Source: Strigamia acuminata (Eukaryota > Arthropoda > Chilopoda > Geophilomorpha > Linotaeniidae). Taken from it: DNA of 64,000 nucleotides. The position numbers were made by a program, and so were the translations under genes. Below the pieces are notes generated by a model. The model did no database searches. It was not told the DNA's origin and worked only from the letters and a program-made list of their open reading frames with translations. The stretch spans positions 30,158,427 through 30,222,426 of the forward strand of contig OX442315.1 of NCBI GenBank assembly GCA_949358305.1, written 5' to 3'. Every line of letters begins with the position of its first letter. Within the stretch, counting starts at the first letter, position 1. Below are positions 38,266-50,600 of the stretch, piece by piece.

Positions 38266-39210
38266 CGAAGTAATCCATCAATAAATTTGGGTGAAAATTT
38301 AGGGTTTTTTTTGGTTAGGCATCGAAATAATCGGCACCAAAGTGACCCGACATCCAAAAATATGACCCAGAATTAAAATAATATAAAATTTCAAATAAAT
38401 AAATTACTTTTTAGTTTTTGGTAAGCCATAAAACTTTTTTAAGTGGTTACAGGTCCTCTTCTTTCGCCGAGCACTTTGCCAGATTCTTGCTTTTGTACTT
38501 TTTCTTTTTGACATTTTTTATGATTGCAATGGTCGTATTGAATCAAAAGAAAAAAAAATGATCTGTGAAATCATATGACTGAAAAATCACATGACTAAAA
38601 AATCACGTGACTAAATCATATTCCTACGCATGCTAAAGTAGTGTATCGGTACACTTCACTAATAGGTGGCAGCACAATCACATCTAAAACATTTGCTTCG
38701 TAATTTCAAGTTTACAGTAACAATTTCAAAAATTTTCATAAATAAAAATTAATGCAACATATAAAATTGTTTTATCTAGGTTTCTATTACTTCTATTTTT
38801 AAAAAAAATAAAATTTTTTTTTTTAAAATCATGTTCTAATTTTAATGATTGAAAAACAAATTGAACAAATATCACAAATGTAACATAATATAAACATTCA
38901 GTTTATTAATTAGTATTTAGAAAAAAAAAAAAGAAAAAAAAATATGCAATAGTCATTTAGCTATGACGAAACTAAGACCGCCTTGTAGCATCAGAAAACA
39001 GGCAAGATGGCGGGTAGGCTAGCCCCTTAAGTCAATTTTGAGCAGAAACCATTCTTTTTTTAATTGCCCGATTTAATTGGTAACAAGATTAACATGCTGT
39101 GCACTTAATTTTCAAGTTAAAGCCTGATATTAAATTTCTAAAATTAATTTGCGAGAAAATTCTCTGAAAAAAAAAATGGATTTTTAATTTTTATTTTACG
39201 TCTTTTTCTA

Positions 39211-39420
39211 CGAATCACAACACACTATCAGCATGAAGCAAAATTAGAGTCAGTGGATCTGATGCTTTCAGTTTCTGCTGCTGATCGATCCCAAGTGCAA
39301 GGTGCAATTCAATTAAATGATGCATTTTTAATTATGAATTATTGGCATCGTTATCTCATATACGGATTAAATGAAATAATAATATTTCTTCGATTAATGA
39401 TTAAAAGATATAGATTTTTT
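39211..39420 (+). CDS. Coding-looking open frame, unrecognised
   Basis: An open frame without an initiator methionine runs for about 70 codons to a stop at 39420 and includes LMLSVSAADRSQVQGAIQLN and MNYWHRYL. The composition is more protein-like than its surroundings, suggesting the final exon of a plus-strand gene or a gene fragment. I do not see a clear acceptor before it, and I do not recognise the protein. It begins only about 180 bases right of the DNA transposon end. Confidence 0.3.
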
Positions 39421-39437
39421 TAAAAAAAAATAATTAC

Positions 39438-39701
39438 TGTTTTTCTCCACACTATGGCACGGTACTGGGGTACACATTGGTTGTTTGTATCGCTCACCAA
39501 GATTGAGAATAAGTATTGTACTCTTTCTGAATCTGTCCCGACGTAGTTTTGATGCACTAAAAAATAAAAATAAAAATATTTTAAAATTATATTGATGTTA
39601 GGTGTTAAAAGCTTCTTACATTTTCCCAAGAAATACTTGAAATACCATCGAGTTTGGTATTCTGGGTTTTCCAATACTGGAGTGGATGGCGATGAATACA
39701 T
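39438..39701 (-). CDS. Two spliced exons resembling the RALGAPB family
   Basis: Exon 39701-39620 joins exon 39556-39438 in phase (donor TGTAAGAAG, acceptor TTTTTTAGTG). The product reads LENPEYQTRWYFKYFLGK, then LHQNYVGTDSER, then NNQCVPQYRAIVWRKT. It resembles, from memory, an internal part of the beta subunit of the Ral GTPase-activating complex. The frame continues upstream past an acceptor (GCGTAG) and downstream past a donor (GTAATTA), so this is an internal piece of a larger gene whose other exons I cannot place. It may be a fragment. The family name is tentative. Confidence 0.5.
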
Positions 39702-41005
39702 CTACGCGAAATGATTGTAACTTTTTCATTAAAATAGTGACAGAATTTAATAAATGTGACAAATAAATATCAATGCTTTTAAAGGAATTGGTGTCACGGC
39801 TTGTGGAGTAAACAAATGTGGAAGAGAAAGAGGAAAATAGTCTTAAATTATTTAAAATGTAAGCTAAAATGTTACATTTTATGCTATTTTGTGCAGGAAG
39901 TAATCGTTCTACTGCACTCTATGATATCCTTTGGGGTTAAGAACGTTCAGGTGAATTATTATTTATTTAAAATGAAATATAATCTCGAAGGTTGTTCCCC
40001 TACTCATACCTCGTTATATCTTGCAAAACACTATGCTTTTAATCTATTTCCACTTCTGGCAGCTTGAACCATTCAATTGAATAAGTTTTTAGTGGAGGAA
40101 AAACAGATAAAATTATTATTTGAACATCTGCTTCACTTTAAATGAGGTATGGGAAACTGGCTTTATTTTTGCTGCTAGAACAGCCACTGTTTTTTTTATT
40201 TGTAATTAGAAATAATGTTGGGAGTAAACTACTGCATTGAATATTTTTGAAGGAAATGGTACTGATGTAGATTAAAGGAACGAAATGTTCAAAAGAGCAG
40301 AATGTTTTATACTATATGTCAACTTTAAGCTTTTAAATAATTCGTTATGTAAGCTATGGTGTATATCCACCCAAAAATGTTACAGTAATATTTTGCAATG
40401 ACATATCACAGTAGAATGTTTACTTTAGAAACACATACATCTAAAATAATGTTTTGTTTTATTAAAGTTAGATATAAAATTATTTAAAATTAAAATAATA
40501 TTAAAAAGCATTTCTGGTGTTTTTTTTTTATGCATAGAATACAAAATAAAAACGTTAGAAATGACTATTCGAGAATTTTTTTAAATAAATTATTCCATAT
40601 GTGCTTTAATGATTGAGAAGTTTTCATTAGAATGTCTAAAATCACATTTTTACGGGAATTTACCCCACACTTGACCACTTAATCACGCGAATGGGCGTAA
40701 ATCCGAGGAGATAAAATACTCTTTCACTCCTGCTGTGAATTATTGCTTTAATTTGTGCAGGTATTTATCAAATAAAACAGCAGGGAGGACGCGGCAAAAC
40801 GTTATGGTCACGCAAACTTCTCGTAAAATCACGTATGTGCATCCAAGACCAACGAGGAGTACACAGCTTCAACTAAAATCAATGTGTTCTGGTGTACCAG
40901 AATGCTTTGTTCATTAGCGATGCGATTTAAAAAAAGAAAAAAAAAAACTTTGGGATAAACAGATTTAAGCGATGTTACGATGAAGGGCGAATTTTATTCA
41001 CTTAC

Positions 41006-41089
41006 GTCATCTTTGTCGGCGCGTTCTCCACACTCAACTCGGAAGCGACGCGAAGAGAGTTCAGAGCCTTCGTTTTCACATTGTGCCAA
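41006..41089 (-). CDS. Possible exon of the same minus-strand gene
   Basis: An 84-base block is bordered by AATAACCAG and GTAAGT on the minus strand, both good splice consensus sites. One frame reads WHNVKTKALNSLRVASELSV, which looks conserved. In that frame its end phase does not match the exon starting at 39701, so an additional small exon would be needed between them. Confidence 0.35.
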
Positions 41090-41207
41090 CTGGTTATTAA
41101 ATAAAAAATGAACAATTTAATATATTTCCTTTCCAACATTGGGATTGGTTTATTTTTCTTTTTCATTAGTGTCTATTTTTTCGTGTCAAAAATATATATA
41201 TATATAC

Positions 41208-41429
41208 GCCGTATTTTATCGATTACGAGCCGCGGCTCTTATTCAAAACTGCCATTTTTGTCAGCAATTACAATTTTGGTTTTTCGTTTGTTACGAACGA
41301 AGCTTACGTTAATCGTTCGTGGGGTTAAATACGGAAACAATACCGTACTTTTGCAAAAATACGGTATTCTTGGTGTCTCAGCCGTTGCTACTATTCGCGG
41401 ATGACTCTTAATCGGTAAAATACGGTATA
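41208..41429. mobile_element. Short MITE with CCGTATTTT ends
   Basis: The left end CCGTATTTTATCGATTACGA and the inverted right end ACCGTATTTTACCGATTAAG match over about 19 bases with three differences. The interior contains a 30-base near-perfect palindrome (41339-41368) built from the same ACCGTA(T/C)TTTT motif. The element has no coding capacity; TA-rich flanks suggest a Tc1/mariner-type mover. Confidence 0.6.
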
Positions 41430-43273
41430 CAGAAATTAAATTCAAACTCTTTTCATGAAGAAAAACATCATTGACATAAAAATAAATAAATCAATAAAAT
41501 AAATTTACAACGCACCCGTACTAAAATTTTTTTTTTTTTTTTAAAAACCTTTGTACGAAAAATTTAATATAATAAAAATAGAAATTAGACATGTGGTGAC
41601 AGTATTTGAAAGCCTTTCAGTGTCGAGCCAATCAAATTCAGCTGGAAATGGGCAGCAAGCTTATCTAAGATCAGTTTCTATGGTAACAGGATATAGATGT
41701 TAGTTGCTCCCTTTATCAATCAGCACAAGTGGGTTAAGGGAATAGTAGTGCGGAAAAGTGACGGCCCACCATCTTGACACTTGTTATCTCGCAAAAATTG
41801 TCTCGGGAAGGTTAAATAAGGTCGGTGTCCGAATTCAAGGTTCTGCAAGACGAGTGGTGTCGGAAAGACTCGTGGTCTTATTGATCGCGCTAAGAGAGAG
41901 CCACAATAATACTGCAGGGATAGTCTTCTTAAAGTTTGAGACGCTTCTGTGGGAGGAGGAGGTATGGATAAAGGCACAAAAGATGGCATTAATGAATAGC
42001 GGCAAAAGCCGAGGGGGGATGATGATGAAACGAACCGTTCACATGAGTAAATTGAAGGAAGATGCGAGATGAATTACTCGTCTTGTTTGGCTAACACTAA
42101 TCAATTAGCATAAAATTCTAATTAATGGGTTGAGAAATTTGGGTTTGCAACACAAATAACGACGAATCAATACGAACGTGCGACTCGTTTGGAGTTAATT
42201 GGGACTTGGGAGGGGAAAAATGGATTAGAAAAATAGAAATGGATCAGTTAATGCTATAAAAATAAATGTGTCATAACAATGATGGTTTATGGAGAATTTA
42301 TGGCTTGGTGATTCAATTCGTTGTTTGTTTGTTTTCCGTGATGTAATGTTTGTTTTCGCTGTATTTTTTGGGTTTTTGTTGGTACTTTTGAATATTTTGC
42401 TGAATTTTAAAGGTCATTGGTGTAACTTGATGAGGAGTGATGATGAGGAGCGTGAAGTCAGTAGATTATTACTCATAATTAGCAGAGAATAAAGGGAAGG
42501 GGGAAATCGCTGGAAGTACAGGAAGCGAGAAACGAACGGGTCTGAATAGGAAAATGGGAGCGTTACTTTGCATTTGCACATTTTGCAGGAATGATATGAC
42601 GGCGTGTCACATGAATGCGTAATCCAGCTTGAAAGGTTATTTTTAATAGGAGATTATATTCAAAAGTGGGATAATTTAATTATCCTTCATTTAATTTATT
42701 TTAATAATTTACAATGAGATTTTTGTCCTGTTAGACCGCCTTGTCTGCATTTATCCCGTCCGTATTCGGTACATTTGTTTTTGAAAACTTCACTTCAAAT
42801 TAGGAAAATTTGAAAACATAATTTCTAACATTTGTGTGAGAAATTGTATTTTATTTTACGAGCCTTTGCACCATCACCGTAAATTTTCGGGTTACTATTA
42901 GACCGCGGGTCTCTAATAAAGCGCGGGAAAAGCTAAAATTTGTAAATAGTGCGCGGGTCGTTGTGGGATAGAGAGCCGATAAAGAAAAAAATGACTTGTG
43001 AATTTTTGGCTGAAATAAGTAAATTTTTGCTGACAAAAAATTTGTTTTTGTTTACAAAAATGTAGTTTTTGCAGTAAAAGAACTTGCAAAGTGCTATCTG
43101 CGTGTAAAAATGCATTTTGGCAATTTTTGCGCAGATCAACATTGTCCAGCTGCCGATATGAAACTAAATTGCAAATAAAAATAACAAATGTTTGTGCGTG
43201 AAATGTGGAAATTGCTCCTAGTTCGGACAATTCCGAATGATGTTTTAAAGGATTTCCAATAAGTTTTTTGTAA

Positions 43274-43537
43274 GTGGGAAGTTTCGGGTTTGTAAATAAA
43301 GCATGGGTGTTGAATAAGAGTATTTACAGTGTACTGCAGTGTTGCTCTACTAAGGGGCACACCGTTATTGTATGTATTAATTCTGCAGGAAATTTCATTG
43401 CGCTTGTTGACGAAATCCAATCATATTTTAATCAAAATTTAGGAAAAAGTTTGAAAGTTTCAACAGCACTTTTTGTGTTGTGGAAGAAAGGCAGACCTGG
43501 TCAGTTTCTCACATCCAATGTCCCAAAAAACGTGTAG
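43274..43537 (+). pseudogene. Remnant of a pogo/Tigger-like DDE transposase
   Basis: The frame contains TKGHTVIVCINSAGNF and later KKGRPGQFLTS. These match the order and spacing of the pogo-family DDE_1 segment in which a 'VTVVCAVNAAG' block is followed by a 'GPPG' block. No N-terminal DNA-binding domain and no complete catalytic triad are present, so this is a fragment. Confidence 0.4.
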
Positions 43538-44917
43538 GAGAAAATTAAATTTTTTCTTTTTACAACATCGACAGAAAAATGCCAAGGATGGAATTTGTTT
43601 TACGAGTCCCTCTTGTCTGCTTGCAAACCTCAGAGAGTCTGCTTATGAGCAGTAAGCACCTAGCTTTACACATAACAATTAGCATTGATCGAGCATAAGT
43701 TAACGCGTGGGCATGAATAATAAATCATGGTTTTTAATCGTAAACTCACACAGAAATTCAAATAAACCCAACTTCAACTCTGTATAACTCGTTGAGTTTC
43801 ACAAACCGCACAAGTAATCATCATAAATATAGATTTGTGATGTTCGGTATAAAGTATACGTTTTTCTACCGTGTTAGTTTCCTGATGATAGTGATTTGAT
43901 ATCAAGATTGCTGCTGTTTTTGCGCAGTGAGTTGCAACTATTGATATAAAAAGAGACGTGGACGGTGGAAAATGAGGTATTGTCATCGTATTACGGTTAT
44001 GCAATGCTTGCTCGATGGATTGATTTTCTTTTTCCTGGTTGATAGAATGGAGGATTTGTAGATTTCTAATGCAGCGTTTGTTTTCATTCGCCAGCTGATT
44101 AGTTTTGATTTGTTTGGTTATCTTGATTGCGTAAGATTTACTTAATGCTTGAGTTTATTGATTACGGTAAGTTCTCTCTATCGGTTGGTTATTTTTAGTG
44201 TTGAAAAATGCAATTTATTTCCTTTCATAGGGGGAAATTTTATACGGATGATAATGCGGAGCCGGGAACCAATCACTGTTGAACATCAACAATGTCTCGT
44301 TTCAATTAGTGACATTTCTACCTGCTGCTAGGTGCAGCTGTTTTTCAAACCTTTAAAATACCACTTGTTGCTAGGAGGTGTTTTTTTGACGGAAAATCCT
44401 TCCCTTAACCTTGACATTTTCGGTTTTTAATATTAAAATTGTAATTTCAAAACTGCTCTACTTAGCTCCATTCCTTTTATTATTTAGTCGCATGTAAATT
44501 AATTCATTAGTGGCGGTCCACACTTCACATTATTACGATTATGTAAATTTTGTGCTCCAAAATAAACATCGCAGGTTATTTCCGGCAAAAAAATTTACAA
44601 AACCTTGTTAATGTTTTCGTTTGTGCAAGTCATGGTAACATGATTAAAATCGAGTTGGCAGTTGATTCTTGTTAACAGTAGCAGAAAAATGAATTAGTAC
44701 TTCAAAGCAAAACAATTTAGACACTTTACAATCATTTATCAAGATAAATTCCTTTTTTTTTTTTAAAAAAATTTTAATTTTTAATTCTTTTTATGTCAAA
44801 ATTCATAATTTAATCCCACATGACTAGAAAAATAATAAAAAAATTGAAATTCTTTCCATTTTAACTGATAATAGTAAAATGCAATTATTGAAGTTTTCCC
44901 AGACGCATTAACTGCAC

Positions 44918-45349
44918 TCATAGCAATGCAATTGCACGGAGCAAAACTGACATTTTTTTGTTTCTGAAATCGACGCTTAAACATACAATGCAGTAAAGAT
45001 AAACAGGAACACTATACAATACCAAGTTAATGCAAATAGACTTTACAGCGACCATGATGGCTGATGCTGCACGCATGCTTGAGCAAATTAGGTCCCGTTG
45101 CCCCAGCAACCATGTGATAATAACAATTAAAAGTATGTTCACTTCCCACAGTGATGACCTCGATGGCAAAATGCCGTCCGGGGTATTGGACCCCGCAAGA
45201 AACGTCTTGTGGGACGACTTTCGTGGTCTTAACCTCGCATTTGCACCGATAACTGCGAATACCACGAAGAAAGCAGTTAAATGTCCGTGATGTCTTAATA
45301 CAAGCAAGGACAAGAAAGAGAAAGCCATCAAAGTCCTACTCAGACCCAA
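44918..45349 (-). other. Overlapping open frames on both strands, unrecognised
   Basis: A 143-codon minus frame with several hydrophobic stretches overlaps an 86-codon plus frame (45030-45290). The composition is less AT rich than the surroundings, so it may be part of a real exon or of an old transposon. I cannot assign either strand. Confidence 0.2.
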
Positions 45350-46565
45350 AGCTGCTTAACTTGTGTGTTCGAATGGGAACATGTGACCACCATCCGCTAT
45401 ATTTAGGGGGATTTGGTTAAGTTTTACTCATTCCTATTTCTCTTGTACGCCATAAACAAACTTTTGCACTAAAAATTTCGGTTGGGTAGTTTTAACTTTA
45501 AGACCGACATGGGTGGAATAAGAAGGAGAAATTGGAACACGAGTCTAGAGGTGGCCGTACATTCTATTCTGCAACAACCCATTTTGAGAAATGGGATTCA
45601 CTATTCTGCCAGCTTGCGGTTTCAACAATAGACGAGTGATATATGCTGAAACATAAGTTTTGTGGTATGTATAGGGTCAATCTCAATGCATTATGGGCCA
45701 ATTTCTTCAATTTGCTGCTATTGCGCATTTTGGTTCGTTGCATTATGCATTTTCCTGATGTACGTTAAGTTAATGTAAAGTAATTCGGTTGAAACCTCAT
45801 GGCGGACCCAAGAAAGCCATAAACTAATCGTAAACGCAAGCTTTTGAAAACCCTATTAGCGTTTTCGATTTTTTTTTTCTTCCAGGTTTTATTATTATTG
45901 TTTTTTTTTTCTTTCGTTTTGAAACCTATTGTTTTGGATTCATTTGTTCCGACTTTGAGCAAAAAAATCTATAGAATAAATCAAGGAAATTTCCCATGCT
46001 TGAATTTTTTCGAAATGATAAATTCTTCAGTTACTCCCACGCAACGGAGAAATGAACATTGCGAGTTACGTTCGATAAATAAAATTTACATGATTAAAAA
46101 AGGAAAAAATTCTGTTGTTTTTCTAATCTGAGCATCAAAACATTGATGCTTCCCTGCAATGCTTGTTTATCAATTTTCGAAATAACTCCTATATAACAAT
46201 TGCTTCGGCTAAACGGCTGCAATATTATGATTTTATAATATCCTGTGGGAAGTTTTAATTTTATATTGTCAACAATTCAGCATCAGGATATAAAAATCGA
46301 TTTTTTTTTCTGTCTCAATTATTTTGCTGGGTATAAAATATCATTTCGATTGTAGGTTAGCAAAACCCACTGCCACATAATTGGCACAAAATCAATGCGG
46401 AGAAAAAAGCCTGTTTTATGTTCCCTCATTTTGAAGTTAATTAATTCTGCTAGTTGAAAACAATAACACATCTGGGGACTTTTAAATTAGTACTGTTTTC
46501 TTTTGAAGTTGACATTCTTGCTAAGGTGTGCTCGTCTTGAAGTTTTCGATGAATTTTTTTCCCCC

Positions 46566-47570
46566 TGTAATGAGCTCAAATTACTGTGAAGAATATTAAC
46601 AATAAAACTAAACTCATTGATGCCGTGCCAGGACTTATACAAATACTTCTCAAAATAACTTAATATTAACTCAAATGATAGGAGAAATAATGACTCAATT
46701 ATTTCTCAATTAACAGACGATTTATTCAAACTTAGAATAAACACTAAATCGAATACAAGATATTATTTTGTGATAAACGGATAAATTAAATGACTGAAGA
46801 AATAATTTACTAAAAGAAATATAATTAAAAGCAAAGGAAAATGATAAAGAATCCAGTCGATTCGACGACTCCACTTCTCGGGAACGCCGAACGCTTGGAT
46901 TCGCTTCACTCGACGCTCGGCTCGGCCTCGACGTTCCTTCAACACGGACTCAATTCCGTTCCAACTACTTCCTCGTGACTCGTTCGGGCTCAATCCCGCT
47001 CTCTTCGTCCTCTCCAGGTCGCAACGTCGTCGTCGCGGCGTCGTTGCGGCTGATTCCGCACAACAATCTCTCACACTCGCGCTCACTTCGCTTCGTCGCG
47101 AGTGAGAAGTCTCAGTCCAACAATGGCTGTTGGCCAAGAATAGAAATCCCTCCAAACAATACTTGTTTGGCAAGATAAAAATCCCACTGTCACTAACTGA
47201 AGTAACAGCAAGAAATATCTCACAAATCGCTCTGGCAATCTGCAAGAATGAGTCCAAATACTCTGACAATCTTTCACTAAATCGGCTTGTAGAATGGTGT
47301 TTTCTCAGGAAGATTTTGGTGACTGGTTGCTCTCAAAGTAGGTTTCAAACTGAGGAGTTTTTCTGCTCCTCACAGGAAGTGTTTCCTGCTCCGGGAGGTT
47401 GCGGGCTGGTTTCCTTGGCGACCACCCACAATTCCTCCCACCCTGCCTAACTCCCTTTATCTAGACAGGAAATCATAAAAAATATAAAATAAAATAAAAC
47501 AATCTCCAATTTAATATTTTATTTCGGGCTCATTCCCGACACTTCATTAGTGACCACTAGGGTCACTACA
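46566..47570 (-). repeat. 3' LTR (left copy)
   Basis: On the element's sense strand this LTR starts TGTAGTGACC at 47570 and ends CATTACA at 46566. It contains the shared hairpin motif (47524-47539), a terminal inverted repeat AGTGACC/GGTCACT near 47550-47568 and an AATAAA candidate at 46726-46721. It is the same length as the right copy with an offset of 13,922. Confidence 0.95.
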
Positions 47571-47586
47571 CCTCCCCTCTTTTTAG
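47571..47586 (-). promoter_or_regulatory. 3' polypurine tract (plus-strand DNA primer site)
   Basis: On the sense strand the sequence CTAAAAAGAGGGGAGG lies immediately before the 3' LTR. This is the position and composition expected of the RNase H-resistant primer of plus-strand DNA synthesis. The same 16 bases occur again at 51544-51559. Confidence 0.85.
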
Positions 47587-47614
47587 GAAGGTTCTCCGAT
47601 TCTTCCTTCACTTC

Positions 47615-50600
47615 TCACTTCTCGATTCGGAAAACTGACTCCGGAGTTGGAGCTTCGCTTTCGGAAACCGAAAATTTTGGCAGATGCTGGGTTGGTCCCG
47701 AGGTGGCGCCATTGTTGACATGGAGCCAGACTTCTTTGATGAACTTGGTCCTCGGGAATACTCGGTCATAATCGATGTCATATTTTTCGCGGGATCCGGT
47801 GGGTGGTCTCCGCACCGCAACTAGTCGTTGATGCTGAATTATGCGTTTAGGCTCTCTGACAGCATTCTCGAGCCACTTCAATGCCTCATGGCATAACGTC
47901 GCATTATAGATAAGTAGAGTTCGCGCGTATTCGGGGAATCTCAGACCTGGATACAACTGTTTTATTTTCCTGTAGTCTTGGTTTGGATTCTTTTTCGTCC
48001 CTTTAATGGCTGCCGAACTTCTGCCAGACGCTGTTTTTTGCGAGCTTCCACTAGCTCTATTTAAGGGCTCATTCCCTTCGACATCAAACATCTCAGTATC
48101 GGTGGTCAATTTCAACTCAACATCGGATTCTGGAGCTATTGCTTTTTTGGTTGGCTGGTGGCTCGGCGTGGCAGTCATAAAGACTGTGGGCACCGCCCCT
48201 CCCGCTGCTGGTGGGTCAGCCACTTGCTGCGCACACGTCCCAAAATTCCGTTGCAGTTGCAAACTCTGTCTTCTCAGAATCCATTCGCCCCGCAGTCTCA
48301 GCATGCACTGCCCCGATGTTTCTCCCGTTTTAAAAACTTCTCGTTCCAATTGGGCCCGGATGACAGGTGGGTCTCCCAATACTGTTTTCCAGCTGTCGAA
48401 CAACTCAGGTGGGATGCCCATTGCTGACGTCCATAGGAAACTTGTGGCGATCAGCGATGCTTCGACCGCTTGGAAAACTCCTGGAAACAAAAGTCTTATT
48501 AATGCCACTGACATTTGCACTTCGAACCAAGCTAGCCATTCTTTGGTTCTCAATTCGGTGGGTTGGGCGACGAAGGCTTGAGCGCATCTCCGTCGTTCAT
48601 TTAGTGATTCTGCTAATTGGGCTTGCTGGTACTCGTCCATCGTCGGGGTCAGAAGTCCTTGGTTACATAATGGAAATTTCAGATACATTGTCCACAGCTG
48701 TCGATAGTATCTATCGAAATCTTCGGCTAATTTGACTGATGGGTCTATCGTGTACATCACAGTGGCTACTGATGGAATTGGCAGTGATAAGTCCGTTTGG
48801 GGAATTGGTTCCGTAATTGGCTGCAAGTGAGGGTGAGGCACCCCCAAGGCGGCACTTGGCGTAGCTTTTGGTTGTACCTTCCTTGGATCTCGCATCCTCG
48901 GGCGCAGTATTCGCGATGGTCCTTTTTTTCGCGCTGGTTCCCTTGCCCTTTTCTCCCATGCCTGGGCTAAGGCCTCGTCAAGAGTCGGCAACTCTCGGCA
49001 GCTGGAAATCTCTGGTGATGACACTCGCGGCGTTGGCGTTGGCGGGCACGTGGTTGGAGTCCAGGTAATAGGAGTGTGCGTACTCGGTGGTGGTGTCTTT
49101 GGCGCCTGGTCCGGTCTTGGAGGGGTGGCCAGCGATGGTTTCTGTACTTCCTGCTGTCTTGGCGGGGTAGTAGGTGGTGTTCGTGGCCCTCTTTTGTTGG
49201 TTTCACCTCCCTGTTGTTTTTCAATGTCGTGTATGACTGTCGCTGTTGGCTCCCGTTCCTCCAAAATGCGAACAGTCGTTTCAGCCAATTGCTGCTCTTC
49301 CTCCGACTCAGGCGATGGCGAACGTTGACACTCGTCCATTACCACGTATTGATCTAGCTCCATCTCATGTGCCGTCAAATACTCGTCCGACGAACTTCTG
49401 CGAATTTGCACCTGTAGTGTCTCATCTTTACTTGCCGAAATTGTCACTTTTCTTGCTGGGCGCATTTCTGAATAGCGGTGTGACGACCGTGGGCGCTTCT
49501 TTGTCCGCTCAATTCGATTTCCTTCGGCTGACGGACGCTTCTCTGTTGCTCGGTGGTGTCTAGGTACGTATTCTTGCTCTGTCGTTTCGTGTCGCCTCGA
49601 ATTCCTTTTCGGACTTATTTCCGAGCTTCGTTGATGCCTCTTTACTTCCCTCTCTGAATCTTTGTCTGTTCGACTTAATCTTTTCTCCATTTGCGTTTGA
49701 CGAGAGAAATATTGCCGTCTTGGACTTTTACTCCTTCGTCGGGGACTTTCTTTTCTATCTCGACTTTGACATCTTCTCGGACTTATTTCCGCACTTCTGT
49801 ACTCTTTTCGCCTAGATCTGAATTCCCTGGTATAATATTTTGGGCTGATTCTTCGAGGAGGAGTTGTCCTTTTGTGTCTCTCACTCCTGGAGTAACGAAG
49901 GGCTCCTCGTGATCTGGCTTCTCTTCCTCGCCGTTTGGTTTCCTCTTCTTCCGTTCTGACACATTTCAGAAACTCCACTTCCTCGTGCAATTCCTTCACC
50001 GTTTCTTCTGCCGCCTGCTCTAATGCTGCCTCCCACTCGTCCTGCTCCTGCCGCTGTTGTTTGGCGTACACGAGCGGTCCAAAATCCTCGGCTTGCGGCT
50101 CACCTTCTAAATTGAGCGGTGTGATGTTTTGGCCAATGAGTCCCGTCATATGGAGTTGGTGCATCTTGTACTGACTCTTTATGAAGTATGGCGGCTCTTT
50201 ATCTAACTCCGGGGAAGGCAATAAGGCCTGAGCTTCGAGGTAAGCTGTCTTCTCCTCCATATATTTAGCCGCTACTTCTGGTGCTCCGGCTTTCAGCTTT
50301 GCCATCACCTCTTCCACGAATTTAAATTTGTTTGTCGCAGGATTCTGGTATATTTTGAGATCGGCTGCTTCCTCCTCTTCTATTGGATATTCGTCCCCTA
50401 TCATCTGGTTCCAAATTGGGCCATGTGTGTCCTCTGTAATTGGGATCTGTCTCAAAACTTCGTGGAAACATGTTTTGAATCCTTTAAATAGTCGTTTCGT
50501 CGTTCCCCAAAATCTTTGGATGGCTGTTGTGAAGGCTTTGCGTGCTTGAAATGCTGTAAAACCTCTCTTGACGAATTCTCTCTTGTATCTGTATGGAATT

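Larger units (their letters stand above)
32095..39030. mobile_element. Complete TTAA-flanked DNA transposon, Kolobok-like
   Basis: The element (32099-39026, 6,928 bp) is bounded by perfect 14-base inverted ends GGGGCTAGCCTACC and flanked on both sides by TTAA (32095-32098 and 39027-39030). The identity runs one base further outside, to C/G. TTAA duplications are used by piggyBac, Kolobok and Sola3 elements; the encoded protein is not piggyBac-like and I place it tentatively with Kolobok. Beyond the first 14-19 bases the two ends do not match. The interior holds a transposase gene on the minus strand (33439-36259) and at least five separate tandem-repeat blocks that make up about a third of its length. 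The intact ends and open transposase frame suggest a recent insertion. Confidence 0.85.
39027..46565. other. Repeat-rich region between the two large transposons
   Basis: This stretch contains two or three exons of a minus-strand gene (39438-39701 and perhaps 41006-41089), a coding-looking plus-strand frame (39211-39420), a small MITE (41208-41429) and a pogo-like transposase remnant (43274-43537). There is also an unexplained two-strand open region (44918-45349). The remainder is AT-rich sequence in which I see nothing specific. Confidence 0.45.

Noticed and set aside
32095-39030. Classifying the TTAA element as piggyBac
   Set aside because: The protein lacks piggyBac-type motifs, and the ends begin GGGG rather than the CCC-type piggyBac ends.
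46763-47269. 168-codon frame present in both LTRs (also 60685-61191)
   Set aside because: It lies wholly inside the LTR in identical copies, with no recognised domain; treated as a shadow of the regulatory sequence.
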